The notes under the pieces were generated by a model. The model made no database searches and was not told the DNA's origin. It saw nothing but the letters and a program-made list of their open reading frames with translations. The position numbers were made by a program, and so were the translations under genes. From NCBI RefSeq assembly GCF_901000735.1, contig NC_081547.1, positions 20,708,838-20,772,837 on the forward strand: DNA of 64,000 nucleotides. Direction: 5' to 3'. Positions within the stretch are counted from its first letter, which is position 1, and the number at the start of each line of letters is the position of its first letter. Shown here piece after piece: positions 58,901 through 64,000 of this stretch. This stretch comes from Corylus avellana (Eukaryota; Streptophyta; Magnoliopsida; Fagales; Betulaceae).

Positions 58901-61900
58901 TGGAATTATTTACTTTGTTCTTCGATCAATTGTATTCCATTAGATTGAAATAGGACTGTGTAGACAAGCTTTGTTGGAATCCCTCCAAGAAGGGATTGTT
59001 TGATCTAAAGATCGTTCTATAATGTCTTCATCCCCCATGACAACACTCATTTTCCTTGGAGGTGTATTTGGTGGAGTAAGGTCCCTTTGAGAGTAGCTTT
59101 ATTTGCTTGGTTGGTCGTTTTAGGTAAGATCCTCATTTTTGATAACTTGAGGAAGTGGCATATCATTGTGGTAGATTAGTGTTGCCCGTGTAAGAAAGGT
59201 GGGGAAATTGTTGATTGCCTTTTACTACATTGCGAAACAGCTAGTGCCTTATGGAACTCTTTGACTTGTTTGATTTAGCAAGGGTCAAGGTTGATTGAGA
59301 TATCTCTTCACTTGTTGGAGAGGGCAATTTGGAAATTCTATGTTCCTCAACCAATTTTATCTTTTTAGAAATTGTTTATCATTGTTTTGATTTCTTGGAT
59401 GCGATTGTAGTTCCATGAACATAAAAATGCCTAAAAATGCCTATTATCATTTTATAATTTTGGTTTCTTGTGCTGTGCATATGGGGTCTCGATAGTAGGA
59501 AGCCAGCCATGACTGGAATTGAGTGGTAACCTTATGTTTTTGGCATCACATAATCGTAACAATTATATGTTAAACGAGTATTGTAAAACAATGTGATTAG
59601 TAAGTCCAACTCTGTAACCAATTAGATGGGCAGTGGTCCCAGCTCCCACTTTGAGGTTACTATGATAGGGTTCTCGTGAGACTTTACCAGTGCTTTATAG
59701 CTGTATATAGTTGTTATATTATTATTTTTTGTTTACATCCTCTAGGTGGTTCATACCCAAGCAAAGGTCATAGATGGCCAAGATGTGATGTATAAATATA
59801 TATCAAAAAATCTACTCTTCGTGGCAACTGTTGCACCAAAAGCCAGTGGTGAATTCAGAATGGTCACTCCAGAGGAGTCATGGTTGGTTGTATACCTCAT
59901 TGATACTGTAACTGGTCGTATATTGCACCGGATGACTCATCATGGTTCACAGGGCCCTGTTCGTGCTGTAAGTTATGCAATCTACTAAGCCATTTTGCAG
60001 TCATAAGTGAGGCATTTCTCATGCATCCATGCATTTTGTAGGTTTTCAGCGAGAACTGGGTTGTATACCACTACTTCAATCTTAGAGCACACAGATATGA
60101 GATGTCAGTCATTGAGATCTATGATCAGTCTCGGGCGGTATGCCAGTAAACTTGAATCCTTAATTCAATGTTCTGTGTATTTTCGATGCTATGTTATTTA
60201 AATCCAATATGATTCACAGGACAACAAGGATGTCTTGAAGCTAGTTTTTGGAAAGCATAATCTTACTTCACCAATCTCCTTGTATTCTCGACCAGAGGTG
60301 ATAACAAAGTCACAGTCTTACTTCTTCACCCACTCTGTGAAAACAATAACAGTGACATCAACGGCCAAGGGTATTACCTCAAAGCAGCTTCTTATTGGTA
60401 CAGTTGGTGATCAGGTCAGTTGAAATCTTTGAACATGCTGAGCTATTTCTCCTTTCTTTTTTGTGGCAATTTGATTTGTTTTCTGTTGAGGCGTTTTTAT
60501 GTTTTAGTTCCAGGGGTGGGGGGGTGGGATGATGTTTGAGATACAACTAATTTCCTTTTATATACACTGAATGTTGCTAAACCTTTTGCAGGTTTTGGCT
60601 CTTGATAAGCGTTATTTAGATCCTCGCCGATCTGTCAACCCTACACAAGCTGAGAAAGAAGAAGGCGTCATACCTCTTACGGATTCTTTGCCAATCATTC
60701 CTCAGGTATTTCGGCCATATATCATCGTCGTCATCATCTTATTATTGCTATCATAGATTCAATGCTACTGTTATTTTCTGAAGAAAGTATTGAATTTTTC
60801 TTTTTGTGAGCTGTGGTTTGTATTTATTACTCAAAATTTCAACTATAACATTAAAGTTTTCAAATTTTTATTATCTACCCATTTTGATTTAGTCATCAGA
60901 GTTTCAATATGCATGTGCCGAGTTTGTCTGGGTTGACTTTTGGTGATTCAATTTGTTACTGAAATTTCTCTTGTTGCTCTTTAGCTACAATGCTCTCATT
61001 ACAAGAAGTATTGCACACTTTTCTTTTTAAACTTTCCAGGATCTGGGAATGACTACATAGTTCCAGCTTACAAACTTCTGTTTTTTATCCATAACATGTT
61101 TTGTACTTGCTCATTTATCAGGTCATGACTTGGATGTTCATGTTTTTCAGATTAAGGCTAATTAATAATGAGTGGATTTGGACAGGTTTTGGTTGGGCAC
61201 ATTATTCCCCAACTTGAACCTGGCAGCACATTTGATAGATCATCCTGACACTGACTGTTGGCTTTTTTTATTTTTTTATTTATTTTTATTTTTATTGTAT
61301 ATAGTATTATTTGTAATAATTGAAAGAAATTACTGATATAATTGGTTTTGGTGAAAGACATAGAGGTCGTAGTTCATTTGTTTAATAATTAGATAGATAA
61401 CATGACTATTTGTTTGTGTTTTTTTGTTGGTCATGATTAGAATCATATTTTTGTTTTATGGTGTACAATTATGTGTGCCTTTAATTCCATGTTTATTATG
61501 GTGATGATAAGCAAATGAGACTCGGGCATCCATAATTTGAACTTGAGCTAGCTCAAAATCTTTAGAGGATATGGTTTTGTGGCGTATGAGGGAGGTTGGT
61601 TTTTAGGTACATGCTGCTTCTGATTTAGTTGTTTTACATGATAAGCTGATGTCGGTATTGTTTGTGCAGTCATATGTGACGCATGCTCTTAAAGTGGAAG
61701 GTCTCCGAGGCATTGTTACGGTACCTGCTAAGTTGGAGTCCACAACTCTTGCCTTTGCATATGGAGTGGATCTCTTCTTCACTCGAATGGCACCCTCAAG
61801 GACATACGATTCACTCACCGAAGATTTCAGCTATGCTTTGCTTCTCATCACTATTGTTGCCCTAATTGCGGCAATCTTTGTGACATGGGTTTTGTCCGAG

Positions 61901-61930
61901 AGGAAAGAACTGCAAGAGAAGTGGAGGTGA
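52993..61930 (+). CDS. EMC1: ER membrane protein complex subunit 1 (EMC1), copy 2, 12 exons
   Basis: Predicted exons: 52993-53099, 53422-53549, 53822-53884, 54520-54641, 55364-55479, 55569-56376, 56621-57349, 59746-59967, 60042-60137, 60220-60414, 60592-60705, 61670-61930. Exon lengths equal copy 1 exactly, giving 986 codons with no stop. By eye seven CDS substitutions distinguish the copies, four changing the protein (copy 1 to copy 2): R4Q in the signal peptide, I193R, R277S and R307G in the beta-propeller half. The C-terminal half and the membrane helix (955-975) are unchanged. Splice sites are intact. Both copies look functional; whether this is a second gene or the other allele placed in tandem by assembly cannot be decided here. 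Confidence 0.93.
57614..57822. repeat. Direct repeat flanking the intronic LINE, left arm, copy 2
   Basis: Counterpart of 41398-41606. Confidence 0.7.
57823..59355 (+). pseudogene. LINE ORF2 C-terminal remnant inside EMC1 intron 7, copy 2
   Basis: Counterpart of 41607-43140 with the same truncation and broken frames, plus a few small indels (for example near 57900-57920). The insertion therefore predates separation of the two EMC1 copies. Confidence 0.8.
59356..59576. repeat. Direct repeat flanking the intronic LINE, right arm, copy 2
   Basis: Counterpart of 43141-43361. Confidence 0.7.
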
Positions 61931-62330
61931 TTTCTCCTCTAGTCTGTTCTTTCGTTTCTTGTCGTTAAGCTACTTGATAGTTTTGACAATTAGGTCGGGC
62001 GATAATTCCTTTAATGGAAATTTTCGTTGTAAATCTGGAAAATGAGAATAATAACGTTAGTTTTGTGGCTGGCAAGTACATTATAATTTATGACGCGAAT
62101 TGGATTTAGTTAGTACTCACCACTGCCCTCTGGCTCTGCATGAGGGAGGAGGGGCCCGTCGTTTCCAATCAATACACATGGAAATCTTTCTATCCTTTCC
62201 TAGACGTTGTCGTTGTGGATTGCTTTGTTGTGGGAGAGGGAGAAAGGAAAGACGAGAAGTTTCAGGGAGGGAGAGAGAGAGAGAGAGGGGGAGTATAACA
62301 AAATATAGATAATTTGTTATTTGATAACTT
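61931..62330 (+). other. EMC1 3' flank / probable 3' UTR, copy 2
   Basis: Counterpart of 45749-46130, with scattered substitutions and a GA repeat at 62270-62287. Confidence 0.4.
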
Positions 62331-62605
62331 TTAAAAAGTAACTCTTTTAAATTTAATAAAGTGACTTTTTCTTCTCAAATTTAAGAGAGCATTGTGAATA
62401 CAAGGAGATTCCCCTTACTGGCGAAAGAATTGCCTTGTGAAAACATCACCTCTTTATCCATCTCTCTACCCGTGTGAAATGCCTTGTAATTTTTTTTTCC
62501 TTGTCTCTTTCTCTTTAAGCTAATTCCCAAAAAGTCTTTCTACCTCTTCCTTTCATTTTTTTTCCTCGTCTCATAACCTACTTGTCTCTTATCTTTTATG
62601 TGGTT

Positions 62606-62659
<54 letters not shown>

Positions 62660-64000
62660 TCTTCCCAAAAAGACAACTTTCTCACAAAAAAAAAAAAAAA
62701 AAAAAAATCCTTAGATTAATTTTCATTGCATATGTTGTTGCTTACTATCAAAGTAAATATCATATCCAAACCAACCACGACAATCCTAACTTAAGATAAA
62801 TGATTTTAAGATATTTTCACCAATGGTCCAATACATTTGTACTTTCGGAGTAAGTGTTATGAACACAAAATATTCAATATAATCCTTCTATTCATATCTT
62901 ATGTGTATGTATATTTCATATTTTTTCTATTTGACCATAATATATATATTTTTTTAATAATAAAAAAAAAAGCGTTTTTTATTGTTGTTGTAACGCCAAA
63001 CCCCATTCATTTAACATGACCAAACAGGGATTCACGTGGATTTTTTTTAGGTTAGAAAACGCACGCGTGAGTCGTGACTCTCTCTCTTCCCTCTTCCCTC
63101 ACCCCGCACTGACGACTGGCCATCGGAGACCACAAACGCCGAGCACCGCTGACAACAAACCACCCACATCTCCGGCGACGAGCTACCCAACGTCAAAATT
63201 CCCAAATTTCAAAACTCCAACCCACTGTCAAAATTCATCTTTCCTTTCTCCCACTGACGACGAAACACACAGGTTTTATCTGTCTGTCTCTGTTATATTT
63301 CTTGTGTCAAAGTTATGTGATGTTGTAGAACAACTCTTGGGGATATTAATGGTGTTTGTGTTTGGTTGACAGAGCACGCAGATGAATTAAGCTATCAAAG
63401 CAATTCTAGTTTTGTTGATATAATTAATATCTAAATTAGTATTAAGAGGTGGTTGGATGTTGATTATTTTAATTTTCTTATTCGATCTTGAGGCTTGTAT
63501 ACGTAGGAAAGAATAGGAATTGATTTCTCGAGTGGTTATTTTGCTTCTACATTGCTTTGATAAGGTAATATTAATTTCTTTTTCTTTAATCATGTTGCAG
63601 AAAACAATTAAAATTGAAAGTGAAATCACACCGACAAAAGTGATTTTTGGAATATCCTTACAGTTCCCAATTTGCTTTTACCAAAAACTTATTTGCTGTC
63701 TCTGCTGGAATAAACGGTTTTGAGAAAGGTTCTATTGGTAATAAACTTTTCATTATGATTATTTACAAATTTAGAAATCTTATATTTTTAATCTTTATTT
63801 GAGTTTCTATAATCATTCCAACTTTCGGTTTCTTTAATTTTTTTAATTTAACTAATTTCTCTTTTTTGAATAGAATTTTGGTATCTAGTTCTATTTATTT
63901 TTTATGATTATGTTCTAGCCATACTCCTGGTGCTAAATTTTTTCCCTGACTTACTTTGACAATCCTTTTTTTTTTTTTTTTTTTTTTTTAATTTATTTAT
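62331..64000. other. Repetitive-looking downstream DNA, copy 2; no gene supported
   Basis: Homologous to about 46110-47900 but clearly more diverged than the gene: a replaced segment at 62323-62410, a long TA repeat at 62609-62650, and by eye about one difference per eight bases at 63008-63240. The open frame at 63016-63369 is not conserved with copy 1. The window ends in a T run. Confidence 0.45.

Larger units (their letters stand above)
48785..64000. repeat. Second copy of the 32.2-48 kb block (TRIM, copia, EMC1)
   Basis: Shift relative to copy 1 is 16551 bp at the left edge, 16423 across copia, 16320 across EMC1 exons 3-7, 16215 to 16182 across exons 8-12 and 16127 near the right end. Each change in shift is an indel: the extra TRIM unit, the SINE, the intron 7 deletion, and smaller ones. 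Still homologous at the window end. Confidence 0.97.

Overview
This is plant nuclear DNA, most likely from a eudicot and possibly a woody one. The evidence is AT-rich intergenic sequence, a gene with twelve exons and GT/AG introns, and a dense mix of plant transposon families (Ty3/gypsy chromovirus, Ty1/copia, TRIM, L1-type LINE, SINE, CACTA, MULE-like MITEs). The window contains three runs of N (12700-12854, 13049-13148, 48685-48784), so it is scaffolded draft sequence. I cannot name the species.

Layout. Positions 1-8600: low-complexity DNA, a LINE-like 3' tail, a MITE, and a decayed LINE (about 4380-6830) flanked by two copies of a 440-bp repeat. Positions 8600-13373: a decayed cysteine-rich peptide gene, a CACTA-type non-autonomous element, a foldback element, and the start of a gypsy element interrupted by two N gaps. 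Positions 13374-25092: almost the same sequence again (shift about 4551 bp), continuing into a full but dead gypsy element (15703-25087, TSD CTCCA) whose 3' LTR carries an inverted solo LTR of the same family. Positions 25093-32537: an unrecognised exon-like fragment, a Mutator-like MITE, a LINE ORF1 remnant and a CACTA element with a decayed transposase. Positions 32538-35030: a TRIM joined to a truncated copia element. Positions 35540-45748: the one clear host gene, ER membrane protein complex subunit 1 (EMC1), apparently intact with 986 codons. Positions 45749-48684: its 3' flank and a MITE. After a 100-N gap, 48785-64000 repeats the block from 32234 onward, including TRIM, copia remnant and a second intact EMC1 (52993-61930).

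The only sequences likely to make a working protein are the two EMC1 copies. They differ at seven CDS sites that I could see by eye. EMC1 is the large lumenal/membrane subunit of the EMC insertase, which helps insert tail-anchored and multi-pass proteins into the ER membrane. Everything else is mobile DNA in various stages of decay; many of its stop codons and lost key residues are C-to-T or G-to-A changes, as expected for methylated DNA.

I did not find a convincing new biological system. The most useful observations are structural. The duplicated EMC1 block begins at a scaffold gap and may be an uncollapsed haplotype. The two copies differ by a clean SINE insertion and by TRIM copy number. 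Divergence between the copies is very uneven. The gypsy LTR carries a dense cluster of GTAC sites.
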